64,000 bases of DNA from Variovorax sp. J22G73 (GCF_030317035.1 NZ_JASZYK010000014.1:62001-126000), one strand, 5' to 3'. Positions 34,718-44,178 are shown, numbered from the stretch's first letter. Numbers and translations are program-made. Notes: generated by a model from the letters alone, not told the origin.

Positions 34718-35808
34718 TGACCAAAGAGATACTCGCCCACCCGTGGTTCGGCACCTGGGTTGCCGCACTCATCGCAGTTCCCCTGGCCCTCCTGGCCCAC
34801 CGCATCGGCGGCCTCGTGTTGAGGCGGATCACCCGCCCGGCCCCGACCATCCACACGATGGTGGTCAACTGCAACGCCGCGGCGCGGCTGGTGCTGCCGC
34901 TGGTGGCGCTCAACGTGGTCTGGCAGGGCGCGCCCGACGACCTGCGCTTCATCGGCAACGTGCGCCACTTCACCGGGCTGCTGCTCATCGCGTCGAGCAC
35001 CTGGCTCGCGGTGAAGGCCATCAGCGGCTTCGCCGACGGCGTGCTGGCGCAGAACCCCTCCGACGTTTCCGACAACCTGCAGGCGCGGCGCGTGCTCACG
35101 CAGACCCGCGTGCTCGCGCGCACCGCCGCCACCGTGGTGCTGGTGGCCGGCGGCGCCATGATGCTCATGACCTTTCCGGGCGCGCGCCAGGTGGGTGCCA
35201 GCCTGCTGGCCTCGGCCGGCGTGATCGGCATCGTGGCCGGCCTGGCGGCCAAGCCGGTGTTCAGCAACCTCATCGCGGGCCTGCAGATTGCGCTGGCGCA
35301 GCCCATTCGCATCGACGACGTGCTGGTGGTCGAGGGCGAATGGGGCCGCGTCGAGGAAATCACCGGCACCTTCGTCGTCATCAAGATCTGGGACGAGCGC
35401 CGGCTGATCCTGCCGCTGACCTACTTCATCGAGAAGCCGTTCCAGAACTGGACGCGGCACTCGGCGCAGCTGCTGGGCGCGGTGTTCATCTACGCCGACT
35501 ACGGCATGCCGCTGACGCCGCTGCGCGAAGAGGTGGAACGCATCGTGAAGGCCGCGCCCGAGTGGGACGGCCGCTTTTTCAACCTGCGCGTGACCGACGC
35601 CACCGAGCGCACCATGCAGATCCGCGTGCTGTGCACCGCGGCCACCTCGGGGCTGGCCTTCGACCTGCGCTGCAGCGTGCGCGAAGCGCTCATCGACTTC
35701 ATGCAGCGCGAGTACCCGCAGTTCCTGCCCAAGATGCGCATCGAGAGCGACGGGCCGCAGGAGCGGGAGCAGCCGAGGCAGATGGCGGCCGCGCCCGGCG
35801 TGGCCTGA
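34717..35808 (+). CDS. Small-conductance mechanosensitive channel (MscS family)
   Basis: 363 residues. Four predicted membrane segments precede the MscS core: the pore-lining helix with LLASAGVIGIVAGLAAKPVFSNLIAGLQIAL (about residues 165-200) and the beta domain with IRIDDVLVVEGEWGRVEEITGTFVVIKIWDERR. This opens under membrane tension to release solutes. The first 60 residues form additional membrane segments beyond the E. coli MscS layout. ATG 34717 overlaps the FUSC gene stop, so the two are translationally coupled. Confidence 0.92.
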   Translation: MTKEILAHPWFGTWVAALIAVPLALLAHRIGGLVLRRITRPAPTIHTMVVNCNAAARLVLPLVALNVVWQGAPDDLRFIGNVRHFTGLLLIASSTWLAVKAISGFADGVLAQNPSDVSDNLQARRVLTQTRVLARTAATVVLVAGGAMMLMTFPGARQVGASLLASAGVIGIVAGLAAKPVFSNLIAGLQIALAQPIRIDDVLVVEGEWGRVEEITGTFVVIKIWDERRLILPLTYFIEKPFQNWTRHSAQLLGAVFIYADYGMPLTPLREEVERIVKAAPEWDGRFFNLRVTDATERTMQIRVLCTAATSGLAFDLRCSVREALIDFMQREYPQFLPKMRIESDGPQEREQPRQMAAAPGVA

Positions 35809-35842
35809 TTCGCATCGAAGGCGACACGGTGAGACTGCTGCG

Positions 35843-36253
35843 TTGAAGCCCGACCCCGAACGCAATTCGCCGCTCACGCGGTTCCTGCTGTACGCCTTTG
35901 CCGTGCTGTGCCTGGTGCTGGGCCTCATCGGCGTGGTGCTGCCGGGCATGCCGACCACCGTGTTCATCCTGATGGCGGCGTGGGCCGCCGCGCGCAGCTC
36001 GCCGCGCCTGCACGCCTGGCTGCTGAACCACCGCCTGTTCGGCCCGCTGCTGCACAACTGGGAAAACGGCCGCACCGTGAGCCGCCGCGCCAAGTGGAGC
36101 GCCACCATCACCATGGCGGTGTGCGCGGTGATCGTGTCGTTCACCGCGCACCGCGCATGGCTCGCCGTGCTGGCCATCGCGTGCATGGCGACCGTGCTGG
36201 CGTGGTTGTGGTCGCGGCCTGTGCCGCCTGTGCCTCCTTCACCTCCCGCTTGA
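35843..36253 (+). CDS. YbaN family (DUF454) inner membrane protein
   Basis: 136 residues from TTG 35843, no better start being available. Three hydrophobic segments and the DUF454 pattern LLYAFAVLCLVLGLIGVVLPGMPTT, then AWAAARSSPRLHAWLLNHRLFGPLLHNW. Small inner-membrane protein of unknown function; family members in Acinetobacter and Salmonella influence growth under stress. It lies 34 bases after the mscS-like gene on the same strand. Confidence 0.83.
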   Translation: MKPDPERNSPLTRFLLYAFAVLCLVLGLIGVVLPGMPTTVFILMAAWAAARSSPRLHAWLLNHRLFGPLLHNWENGRTVSRRAKWSATITMAVCAVIVSFTAHRAWLAVLAIACMATVLAWLWSRPVPPVPPSPPA

Positions 36254-36317
36254 CGACGCCCGGGGCCGCCGGCCTGGCGGCGGCCAACGCTCCGCTCGCA
36301 CCCGCGCTCGCCGTCCC

Positions 36318-37601
36318 TCAGCTTTCAATGCCGCTCCCGCGCTGACCACCAGCCACCCTTCGCCGCATCGGCGGCACCTCGAGGTTGGTGAACGCCCGCA
36401 GCACCCACTCCACCGGCCCATACGCAAAGCGGCGCATCCACCAGCGGCTCAGCACCAGCTGACACCCGAAGATCGCGAAGGCGATGGCCGTGGCCGCGAG
36501 CGGGCCCATGGTGCCGATCCATCGCAGCCCGTAGGCCAGGAAGAGCCACGCGCACACCGTCGACTGCAGCAGGTAGTTCGACAGCGCCATGCGCCCCGCG
36601 GGCGCGAGCCAGCCTTCGAGCACGCGGCCGCGCGGGGTCAGCATCCACAGCACCAGCGCGCTCGCGTAGGCGGCTGACAGGAGCGGCGCGGTCAGCAGCG
36701 TGGCGGAAAGGCCGTAGATCTCGCGGATCGTGTTGTCCAGCCGCGCCGAAGGCCACGCGTACACCGCGGCCCCCGGCAAGCCAATGACCAGCCCCCAGAA
36801 CACCACCCGCCGGAACAGGCCGCGGTGCGCCTCGGCATTGGCGAAGAGCCCACGCCGGCCGGCGTTGAAGCCGACGAAGAACATCGCCAGCGCGGTCGGC
36901 GCCTGCACCAGCCCCGTGATCCACCAGATCTGCATCAGCTCGCGCACATGCTGCGCGATCACCGTGAGGGGCGTGCCTCGGTAGGCGGCCAACGCCCGGC
37001 CCGCCTCGGCATAGGCACCGCGCATGTCCGACAGGCCGCCGCCCAGCGTCAGCAGGTAACCGATGCCAGCCCACAGCAACGAAGTCGCCAGCACCAGCCC
37101 GACGGCGGCACGCATCAAGAAGGCATCGCCGCGCCGCCGCACCATCAGCAGCACCATGCCGATCACCGCGTAGGTGGTGAGGATGTCGCCGTGGTACAGC
37201 AGCACGGCATGCAGCAGGCCGAGCAACCACAGCCCGAGCAACCGACGCGCCATGCGCGGCGCAAAGCGCTTGCCGTCGCGCTGCGCGGACTGCATCTGCA
37301 AGCTGAAGCTGTAGCCGAACAGGAACGAGAACAGCAGGTAGAACTTGGTCTCGAACACGAAGGTGCGCACGAACGAAGCGCAGCGCTCCACCAGCGACAC
37401 GGCCATCGGGTCGGGCACGCCCGCGCCGTAGTAGGTCGACGAAAAGGTGGCGATGTTGACGACCAGGATGCCCAGCAGCGCGAAGCCGCGCAGCGCGTCG
37501 ACGAGGGACTCGCGCTGCGGCGCGATCTGGCCGTCGTGGACGTCGTGGACGTCGTGGACGTCGTGGCCACTATGGCCGGTGCAGGGCGGCGACGGCGCCA
37601 T
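36318..37601 (-). CDS. DUF418 membrane protein
   Basis: 427 residues from the ATG at 37601. About ten hydrophobic segments: DUF418 opens with ESLVDALRGFALLGILVVNIATFSS and ends with the LSNYLLQSTVCAWLF/ FGCQLVLSRWWMRRFAYGPVEWVLRA motif typical of the family. DUF418 proteins are acyltransferase-like but their substrate is unknown. The N-terminus has a tandem HDV repeat (HDVHDVHDVHDG, about residues 13-24) from a 9-base DNA repeat. It is divergent from the next gene with 220 bases between them. Confidence 0.85.
   Translation of the reverse strand: MAPSPPCTGHSGHDVHDVHDVHDGQIAPQRESLVDALRGFALLGILVVNIATFSSTYYGAGVPDPMAVSLVERCASFVRTFVFETKFYLLFSFLFGYSFSLQMQSAQRDGKRFAPRMARRLLGLWLLGLLHAVLLYHGDILTTYAVIGMVLLMVRRRGDAFLMRAAVGLVLATSLLWAGIGYLLTLGGGLSDMRGAYAEAGRALAAYRGTPLTVIAQHVRELMQIWWITGLVQAPTALAMFFVGFNAGRRGLFANAEAHRGLFRRVVFWGLVIGLPGAAVYAWPSARLDNTIREIYGLSATLLTAPLLSAAYASALVLWMLTPRGRVLEGWLAPAGRMALSNYLLQSTVCAWLFLAYGLRWIGTMGPLAATAIAFAIFGCQLVLSRWWMRRFAYGPVEWVLRAFTNLEVPPMRRRVAGGQRGSGIES
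37533..37566. repeat. 9-base tandem repeat inside the DUF418 gene
   Basis: The unit GTCGTGGAC repeats about four times on the plus strand and encodes the HDV tripeptide repeat of the DUF418 protein. The number of units may vary between strains; units of 9 bases keep the reading frame. Confidence 0.85.
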
Positions 37602-37821
37602 CAGCCGGCCGGCCGCGTGTCGAAGCGATCGTTGATTTTTTGCATCTTGCGAGTTCTTTGTAAAAGCAAAGTATGTGATTGACCGCGAATCGCAAACTCT
37701 AAACGCGCGCACGACAAGCAGATGTGAAAAGACCGTGGCCCGCGCCAAGAAACGACCGCCGTTTCACCGATACTTCGCCCCTTCAAAAAAACGCCGCACC
37801 CGCGGCAAGAGGGAGAAGCAA

Positions 37822-38586
37822 ATGATTTTTGTCTGGTCGGGCCTTGGTTTTCTGGTGGTGCCCATCGTGTTCGTTACCTCGATGGCAGTCACGCTGCTGC
37901 TCGAGCGCCTGCTCGGCGCCATCGGGCACAGCGAGTGGTTGACGGCGGCCATTGCGCTGGGCATTTTTTCTGGCGCGGCGGCCAACTGGTTCATCGGCCG
38001 CAAGCTCAACAGCAAGCCGCCGCGCGAGCTGGTCGACACCAAGACCCAGGAGACGGTGTTGCTCTACAAGCGCCACAAGTTCTTCTGGGTGCCGATGCAG
38101 TACTGGTCGTTTCCTGTGGCGGTGATCGGCCTGTTCGTGCTGTTCGCGCAATCGACCCAGGCCGCGCCGGCGGACGGCGGCAAGGCGCTGCCGCCGCTGC
38201 AGGCGCTGGTCGAATGCAAGGGCACGGCCAGCGGCATCGCCGCCTATGCCGACAAGCTCGAAGCAGGCACGCTCGCCGGCTGGACCCAGAGCCCCGAGCT
38301 CAGTGCCTTCATGTCGACCGTGTGGCGCATGCCCAAGCCGATCACCGTGGCGGGTTTTCAGGTGCAGGACGTGCGCTTCGGCAGCTACGAACTGGGCAAC
38401 TACGCAGTGCACGCCGTGACCGACAGCACCGACATCGATGCGGTCGCCCCCCAGCTGGGGCTGCGCGGCGTCGAGGGCCGGGGCCTGGCGCGCGAGGCCA
38501 GCAAGGGAGCCTGGATCGTGGCAGGCAAGCTCAAGGGCCGCGTCGAAGTGGGTTGCGAGTACCCGAACCCCAAGCTCGCCGGCTGA
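37822..38586 (+). CDS. Hypothetical membrane-anchored protein
   Basis: 254 residues. The ATG at 37822 follows GGGAGAAG at 8 bases. Two N-terminal hydrophobic segments (about 1-35 and 38-60), a charged linker and a third segment near residue 95 precede a soluble C-terminal domain of about 150 residues, probably periplasmic or cytoplasmic, with no motif I recognise. It has the polypeptide landmarks VECKGTASGIAAYADKLEAG. Function unknown; stands alone between the DUF418 gene and a LysR gene. Confidence 0.72.
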   Translation: MIFVWSGLGFLVVPIVFVTSMAVTLLLERLLGAIGHSEWLTAAIALGIFSGAAANWFIGRKLNSKPPRELVDTKTQETVLLYKRHKFFWVPMQYWSFPVAVIGLFVLFAQSTQAAPADGGKALPPLQALVECKGTASGIAAYADKLEAGTLAGWTQSPELSAFMSTVWRMPKPITVAGFQVQDVRFGSYELGNYAVHAVTDSTDIDAVAPQLGLRGVEGRGLAREASKGAWIVAGKLKGRVEVGCEYPNPKLAG

Positions 38587-38616
38587 GCACGCACTCTCAC
38601 CAGTCGCGGAGCGGCA

Positions 38617-39564
38617 TCAGGCCTTGCGCTTGCGCACGATGCCGCGAATTTCCTCGATCAACAGGCGCGCGCCCTCGGTCAATTCGCCCAACTCGCCGCC
38701 TTCACCCGCATCGACGGTGCGCCGCACCGTGAGCCCCACCGGCCCCTCGGTGCTGGTGGTGTCGATGGCCACGCGCTGGAGCTCGCCGCGCGCGAGCAAC
38801 CCTTCCACCGCGCCCTGCGGTGCGAACCACACGGCGTCCGAGCGCTGCAGCAGGCCGACCACGAAGCTGGTGTCGGTCGCCTCCACCAACTGGTTCGGCA
38901 GCGCCATGCCCTGGGCGATGAGAAAGGCGTCCGCCGTGTGCCGGATCAGCGTGCCCGACACGGGCAGCACCAGCGGGCAGTCGGCCAACGCGTCCAGCGT
39001 CGGCTTGCGTAGCGACGCCAGCGGATGCCCCGGGCGCACCACCAGCCGCAAGGGCTCGCTGTAGAGGTGCTCGAAGGCCAGGTCGGCCATGGCCGAGGCC
39101 TGCGCGAGCCGGCCCAGCACCAGGTCGATTTCGCCCTGGCGCAGCTGCGTCATCAGCTGCGCGTTGGTGCCGCTCACCACGCGCACGCGCAGCGCCGGGT
39201 GCGCGGCGTGCAGCTGCGCCACGGCCTGCGGCAGCAGCTCGCCCGCCATGTTGGGCAGTGCGCCGACGGCCACGCGCAGCTGGTCGGCCTCGGGCTGGTC
39301 CATGGCCAGGCCCAGGCCTTCGCGCAGGCCGCGCAAGGCCGAGACGGCGTGGCGCACCAGCACCTCGGCCGCGGGCGTCAGCTCCACGCCCCGGCGGCGG
39401 CGCAGCAGCAACTGGCGCCCGACGATCTCTTCCAGCTCGGCCACGGTCTTGGACACCGCCGGCTGCGTGAGCGACAGCGCCTTGGCCGCGCGCACCAGGT
39501 TGCGCTCTTGCGCCACCATCACCAGGCACTGCAGGTGGCGCATCTTCAAGCGCCCAAAGTTCAT
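38617..39564 (-). CDS. LysR family regulator, PcaQ/GbpR-like
   Basis: 315 residues from ATG 39564 (ATG 39573 also open). The helix-turn-helix reads MNFGRLKMRHLQCLVMVAQERNLVRAAKAL with the second helix TQPAVSKTVAELEEIVG, the sequence style of the PcaQ/GbpR branch. Effector domain from about residue 92. It is divergent from a Bug receptor gene, 157 bases away, and probably controls that receptor-receptor-sulfatase unit. Confidence 0.9.
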   Translation of the reverse strand: MNFGRLKMRHLQCLVMVAQERNLVRAAKALSLTQPAVSKTVAELEEIVGRQLLLRRRRGVELTPAAEVLVRHAVSALRGLREGLGLAMDQPEADQLRVAVGALPNMAGELLPQAVAQLHAAHPALRVRVVSGTNAQLMTQLRQGEIDLVLGRLAQASAMADLAFEHLYSEPLRLVVRPGHPLASLRKPTLDALADCPLVLPVSGTLIRHTADAFLIAQGMALPNQLVEATDTSFVVGLLQRSDAVWFAPQGAVEGLLARGELQRVAIDTTSTEGPVGLTVRRTVDAGEGGELGELTEGARLLIEEIRGIVRKRKA

Positions 39565-39721
39565 GGCTGACATGGGGTTTTCTTCTGGAGCGGCATCGCT
39601 GAAATATAACGAGCCGGAATACCTGGCGGATGAGCTTTCAGTTGTGAAGCGCCCGGCGCCCTTCTAGAGTTGCCTTCAATACCGCGGTCGCCACAGGCCG
39701 GCACACAACGAAGAGAGACAC

Positions 39722-40741
39722 ATGACCCACCGCCTTTTGAACGCCTTCGGCGGCACGCGCCGCCGCCTTGCCATCACCACACTCGCCAAATTCGCCACGT
39801 TCGCTACCTGCGCCGCGCTCTGCGCGGGCAACGCCGCGGCGGCCGACGCGCCCTACCCCACCAAGGCGGTGAAGCTGCTCACCAACTTCCCCGCGGGCGG
39901 CCCCATCGACATCCTTGCCCGCGCGCTGGCCGACGCGCTGCAAAAGGACCTGAAGCAGCCCTTCATCGTCGACAACCGCCCCGGCGCGGGCGGCAACATC
40001 GGCGCCGACCTGGTCGCCAAGAGCCCGGCCGACGGCTACACCGTGCTGCTGGGCATCGACACCACCTTCACCATCAACCCGCACCTGTACGCGTCGATGC
40101 CCTTCGCCGCTAAAGACCTGAAGCCGCTGATGATCTTCAGCTCGTCGGGGCTGAGCTTCGGCGTGGCGTCGAACGTGAAGGCGAAGACGCTGCCCGAGTT
40201 CATCGCGCAGGCCAAGGCCGAGCCGGCCACCTTCAGCTCGGCCGGCAACGGCAGCCCGGGCCACATCGCTGCTGAAATTTTCGCGAGCGAAACAGGCGCG
40301 AAGATCACGCACGTGCCCTACAAGGGCAACGCGCCGGCGGTGCTGGCGCTCATGGGCAACGAGGTGCAGGCCGGCATCCTGGCCACGCCGGGCCTGCTGC
40401 CGCAGGTGCAGTCGGGCAAGCTGCGCGCGCTGGCCGTCACCGGCAAGCAGCGCTCGCCGCTGCTGCCGCAGGTGCCCACGGTGGGCGAGCTGGGCCTGAA
40501 GGACCTGGAGTTCGAGGTGCTCTACATCGCCATGGTGCCCGCCGCCACGCCCGAGCCGGTGATGCAGACGCTGCGCCAGTCGCTGCAGAAGGCCATGGCG
40601 CTGCCCGAGCTCAAGTCGCGCCTGGCCTCGCTCGACATGGTGCCGCTGGGCGAGACCGGCGCCGCCGCCAGCGAGCACCTGGCCGCGAGCCAGGCGCGCT
40701 ACGGCCGCATCGTGAAAGCAACAGGCATGAAGGTGGATTGA
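39722..40741 (+). CDS. Bug family tripartite tricarboxylate transporter receptor
   Basis: 339 residues with a signal peptide ending GNAAAADA. Bug receptors bind small carboxylates. Family landmarks: YPTKAVKLLTNFPAGGPIDILARALADAL, FIVDNRPGAGGNIGADLVAKSPADGYT and HVPYKGNAPAVLALMGNEV. The matching TctA/TctB membrane subunits are not in the window, which is usual for Bug proteins. First of a probable operon; the ligand is unknown. Confidence 0.93.
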   Translation: MTHRLLNAFGGTRRRLAITTLAKFATFATCAALCAGNAAAADAPYPTKAVKLLTNFPAGGPIDILARALADALQKDLKQPFIVDNRPGAGGNIGADLVAKSPADGYTVLLGIDTTFTINPHLYASMPFAAKDLKPLMIFSSSGLSFGVASNVKAKTLPEFIAQAKAEPATFSSAGNGSPGHIAAEIFASETGAKITHVPYKGNAPAVLALMGNEVQAGILATPGLLPQVQSGKLRALAVTGKQRSPLLPQVPTVGELGLKDLEFEVLYIAMVPAATPEPVMQTLRQSLQKAMALPELKSRLASLDMVPLGETGAAASEHLAASQARYGRIVKATGMKVD

Positions 40742-40803
40742 GACCTTCGGGTTAACACGGGCAATGGTTGATTTGAACAATCAGATGCCGCGTCTTCAGA
40801 ATC

Positions 40804-40819
40804 GTCCGCAACCGCGGAC
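40804..40819. repeat. Small perfect hairpin between two Bug genes
   Basis: GTCCGC, AACC, GCGGAC. A 6-bp stem in the 132-base gap between the two receptor genes. It has no T-run; it could be an mRNA-processing hairpin that sets the relative expression of the receptors. Weak evidence. Confidence 0.35.
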
Positions 40820-40873
40820 CTCGCGGTCACACACACCGGCCACCGCCTGAACGACGACTAGGACCTGCCCATC

Positions 40874-41893
40874 ATGCTGACGAACACCCCCTCCACCCAA
40901 CGCCGCGACGGCCCCGCTCGCTGCATGAGCCGCCGTGTCGCCGGCCTGCTGGCCATCGCCGCCGCCACGATGGCTTTCGCCGGCGGCGCGGCCGCGCAGG
41001 CCAAGCTCGACAGCCCCCTGCACATCGTGGTGGGCTACGCGCCCGGCGGCGCCACCGACCGCGTGGCGCGCATCGTGGGCGACAAGCTCGGCACCAAGCT
41101 GGGCGTGGCGGTGGTGGTCGACAACAAGCCCGGCGCGGGCGGACGGCTGGCGGCGCAGCAGGTGAAGATCACGCCCGCCAACCAGAACGTGCTCATGCTC
41201 GCCAACCCCGCCGTGATGGTGGTGGCGCCGCTGGTGTTCAAGGACAACAACTACGACGCCGAGCGCGACTTCGTGCCCGTGTCGCACGTGAACGACTACG
41301 ACTTCGCGCTGGCCGTGTCGCCCACCCTGCCCGTGCGCGAACTGAACCACCTGCTGGCGTGGATGCGCGCCAACCCCGGGCAGGCCAACGTGGGCGTGCC
41401 CGCCACCGGCAGCCTGCCGCACTTCTTCGGCCTGATGGTGGGCGAGAAGGCCAAGGTGCAGACCCAGGTCATCGGCTACCGCGGCTCCGCGCCGCTGCTG
41501 AACGACCTCATCGGCGGGCAGGTGCCCATCGCGGTGGACACCGAAGACGTCGTGCTGCCGCAGCATGCCGCGGGCAAGCTGCGCATCCTGGCGCTGTCGG
41601 GGGCCAAGCGCTCGCCTTTCGCGCCGGACATTCCCACCTTCAAGGAAGCCGGGCTCGATCTGTCCGCCACCGGCTGGAACACCTTCTTCGCCCCCACCAG
41701 CATGCCCAAGACCAAGGTCGAGCAGCTGGCCGCGGCCATCCGCGAAGTCATGCAGGACCCGGACACCCAACGCAAGTTCAAGGACTCCGGCATGACGCCG
41801 GTGGTCAGCACGCAGGCGCAGACCGCCGCGATGCTGAAGGCCTACAAGACGCAGTGGGCGCCGGTCGTGCAGAAGTCGGGCTACCAGCCCTGA
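40874..41893 (+). CDS. Bug family transporter receptor (second copy)
   Basis: 339 residues, ATG 40874. A signal peptide (with MSRRVAGLLAIAAATMAFAGGAAAQA inside) leads to the Bug core: LHIVVGYAPGGATDRVARIVGDKL, VVDNKPGAGGRLAAQQV and VIGYRGSAPLLNDLIGGQVPIAVD. It differs from the first copy enough to be a separate receptor and not a recent duplicate. It is followed by a sulfatase gene 25 bases on, suggesting the ligand may be a sulfated or aromatic acid. Confidence 0.92.
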   Translation: MLTNTPSTQRRDGPARCMSRRVAGLLAIAAATMAFAGGAAAQAKLDSPLHIVVGYAPGGATDRVARIVGDKLGTKLGVAVVVDNKPGAGGRLAAQQVKITPANQNVLMLANPAVMVVAPLVFKDNNYDAERDFVPVSHVNDYDFALAVSPTLPVRELNHLLAWMRANPGQANVGVPATGSLPHFFGLMVGEKAKVQTQVIGYRGSAPLLNDLIGGQVPIAVDTEDVVLPQHAAGKLRILALSGAKRSPFAPDIPTFKEAGLDLSATGWNTFFAPTSMPKTKVEQLAAAIREVMQDPDTQRKFKDSGMTPVVSTQAQTAAMLKAYKTQWAPVVQKSGYQP

Positions 41894-41918
41894 GCCGTCC
41901 CAAGAAACCTGTAGAGAC

Positions 41919-43250
41919 ATGACCCGACCCAACATCATCTTCATCGTGGCCGACGACCTCGGCTATGCCGACCTGGGCTGCTACGGCGGGCGCGACGCCG
42001 CCTTCGGCCCCGTGTCGCCCGTGCTCGACGGCCTGGCGGCCAACGGCCTGAAGCTCACGCAGGGCTACGCCAACTCGCCCGTGTGCTCGCCCACGCGCTT
42101 CGGCATGATCACCGCGCGCTACCAATACCGCCTGCGCGGCGCGGCCGAAGAGCCCATCAACAGCAAGAGCCGCGGCAGCACCACGCTCGGCCTGCCCACC
42201 GACCACCCCACGCTGCCGTCGCTGCTGAAGGCCGGCGGCTACCAGACCGCGCTCATCGGCAAATGGCACCTGGGCTACCCGCCCACCTTCGGGCCGCTGC
42301 GCTCGGGCTACGACGAGTTCTTCGGGCCCATGTCGGGCGGTGTCGACTACTTCACCCACTGCGACTCCACCGGCCGCCACGACCTGTGGTTCGGCGAGGA
42401 AGACAGGCAGGAAGAGGGCTACCTCACCGACATCCTGTCGAAGCGCGCGGTCGACTATGTCGAGCGCATGGCCGAACACCAGAAGCACGAACAGGACGCG
42501 CCCTTCTTCCTGAGCCTGCACTACACCGCCCCGCACTGGCCGTGGGAGACGCGCGACGACGCCGCGAAAGCGCCGCTGGTGAAGGACAACCTGTTCGACC
42601 TGGCCGGCGGCAACATCCACGTGTACCGCCGCATGATCCATCACATGGACGAAGGCATCGGCTGGATCATGGCCGCGCTCGAGAAGCACGGCCTGGCCGA
42701 CAACACGCTGGTGGTGTTTACCAGCGACAACGGCGGCGAGCGCTTCTCGGACAACTGGCCGCTGGTGGGCGGCAAGATGGACCTGACCGAAGGCGGCATC
42801 CGCGTGCCATGGATCGCGCACTGGCCCGCCGTGATCGCCAAGGGCGGCGAGAGCACGCAGCTGTGCATGACGATGGACTGGTCCGCCACCATGCTCGACG
42901 CCGCGGGCGTGGCGGCCGACCCGGCCTATCCGCTGGACGGCTTGTCGCTGATGCCCGTGCTGAAAGACGCGACCCAAAGCTTCCGCCGGCCCTTGCACTG
43001 GCGCATGAACCACCGCGGCCAGGAAGCCCTGCGCGACGGCGACTGGAAGTACCTGAAGGTCGACGGCAACGAATACCTCTTCAACATTCCCGCGGACGAA
43101 CGCGAACGGGCGAACCTGGGCAAGAAGGAGCCGGAGCGCCTGGCAGCGATGCGTGCGGACTGGGCAGCGTGGAACGCGACGATGCCTGCGATTCCGGAGG
43201 ATGCGACGGTGAGCCTGGGGTATTCGGTGAAGGACATGCCGCAGCGCTGA
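41919..43250 (+). CDS. Type I sulfatase (arylsulfatase family)
   Basis: 443 residues, no signal peptide. The formylglycine motif C56-S-P-T-R is intact, as are the metal ligands in NIIFIVADDLGYADLGCYGG and TSDNGGERFSDNWPLVGGK. The Lys/His pair is in GKWHLG. The enzyme hydrolyses sulfate esters in the cytoplasm and needs an FGly-generating enzyme encoded elsewhere. Third gene after the two Bug receptors, so uptake followed by desulfation is plausible. Confidence 0.9.
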   Translation: MTRPNIIFIVADDLGYADLGCYGGRDAAFGPVSPVLDGLAANGLKLTQGYANSPVCSPTRFGMITARYQYRLRGAAEEPINSKSRGSTTLGLPTDHPTLPSLLKAGGYQTALIGKWHLGYPPTFGPLRSGYDEFFGPMSGGVDYFTHCDSTGRHDLWFGEEDRQEEGYLTDILSKRAVDYVERMAEHQKHEQDAPFFLSLHYTAPHWPWETRDDAAKAPLVKDNLFDLAGGNIHVYRRMIHHMDEGIGWIMAALEKHGLADNTLVVFTSDNGGERFSDNWPLVGGKMDLTEGGIRVPWIAHWPAVIAKGGESTQLCMTMDWSATMLDAAGVAADPAYPLDGLSLMPVLKDATQSFRRPLHWRMNHRGQEALRDGDWKYLKVDGNEYLFNIPADERERANLGKKEPERLAAMRADWAAWNATMPAIPEDATVSLGYSVKDMPQR

Positions 43251-43281
43251 GGGCGCGGCTCGGCACCTGCGGCTTCCCGGA

Positions 43282-44178
43282 TCAGGGCCCGTCACCCATC
43301 GCTGCGGGCTCCCCCTCCCGCAGCACCTTGATCACCCCGATCACGTCCTCGTCCCCCTGCCCCCGCCGCATCGCCTGTGCGAACACCACGCGGTTGGTGC
43401 GCGCGGCGGGCAGCCACAGGCCGAGCGCCTGCGCCTCGTCGCAGACGAAACCGATGTCCTTGAACGCCTGGCTGATGGCGGCCTGCCGCTCGAAGTCGTC
43501 GGCCAGCAGCTTGGGCGCCTTCATGCGCAGCACGTCGTTGGCCAGCGGGCCGGCCTGCGCCATCTCCAGGAACTGCCGCACATCGAGGCCGATGGCGCCC
43601 GCGAAGTGCACGGCCTCGGTGATGGCCTCGAAGCTCGCGATCAGCAGCAGGTTGTTCGCGAGCTTCATGCGCATGGCGCCCGGCACGGCGCCGCAGCGCA
43701 CGGTGCGCTTGCCGATCGCATCGAAGGCGGGCTGCAGCGCGTCGATCTGCGCGGCATCGGCCGCTGCGGCCAGCACCACCAGCTGGCCGGTCTGCGCCGG
43801 CGTCTTCGAGCCCGACACCGGCGCCTCGACATAGCGCCCGCCCGCCTCCCCCACGGCGCGCTCCAGTGCCTGCGAGTACGCGGGCGCCACCGTGGCCATG
43901 AGCACCAGCGTCTTCCCCTCGACGGGAATGCCGATGCGCCCGCCGGCATCGCGCGCGAGCACGGCGTCGATGTCGCCGTGGCCCGGCAGCATCAGCACGG
44001 TGGCGTCGCTGGCCGCGATGGCCTGCGCCGCGCTCGCGGCCACGTCGATGCCCGCCTCGCGCAAGGGTTCGCAGCTTTCGGGGCGGCGGCTGTACACGGT
44101 CACGTGCAGCCCGGCCTTCTTCAGGTTGCGCGCAATGGGGTCGCCCATCACGCCGATTCCGATCACGCCTATCTTCAT
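43282..44178 (-). CDS. NAD(P)-dependent beta-hydroxyacid dehydrogenase (3-hydroxyisobutyrate dehydrogenase family)
   Basis: 298 residues. The dinucleotide-binding motif is GVIGIGVMGDPIARNL, the substrate site APVSGSKTPAQTG (about residues 118-130), and the catalytic Lys is in KLANNLLLIASFEA (about 170). These are family hallmarks for enzymes acting on 3-hydroxyisobutyrate, tartronate semialdehyde or glyoxylate; exact substrate unknown. It is divergent from a LysR gene 105 bases away and convergent with the sulfatase gene. Confidence 0.9.
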   Translation of the reverse strand: MKIGVIGIGVMGDPIARNLKKAGLHVTVYSRRPESCEPLREAGIDVAASAAQAIAASDATVLMLPGHGDIDAVLARDAGGRIGIPVEGKTLVLMATVAPAYSQALERAVGEAGGRYVEAPVSGSKTPAQTGQLVVLAAAADAAQIDALQPAFDAIGKRTVRCGAVPGAMRMKLANNLLLIASFEAITEAVHFAGAIGLDVRQFLEMAQAGPLANDVLRMKAPKLLADDFERQAAISQAFKDIGFVCDEAQALGLWLPAARTNRVVFAQAMRRGQGDEDVIGVIKVLREGEPAAMGDGP

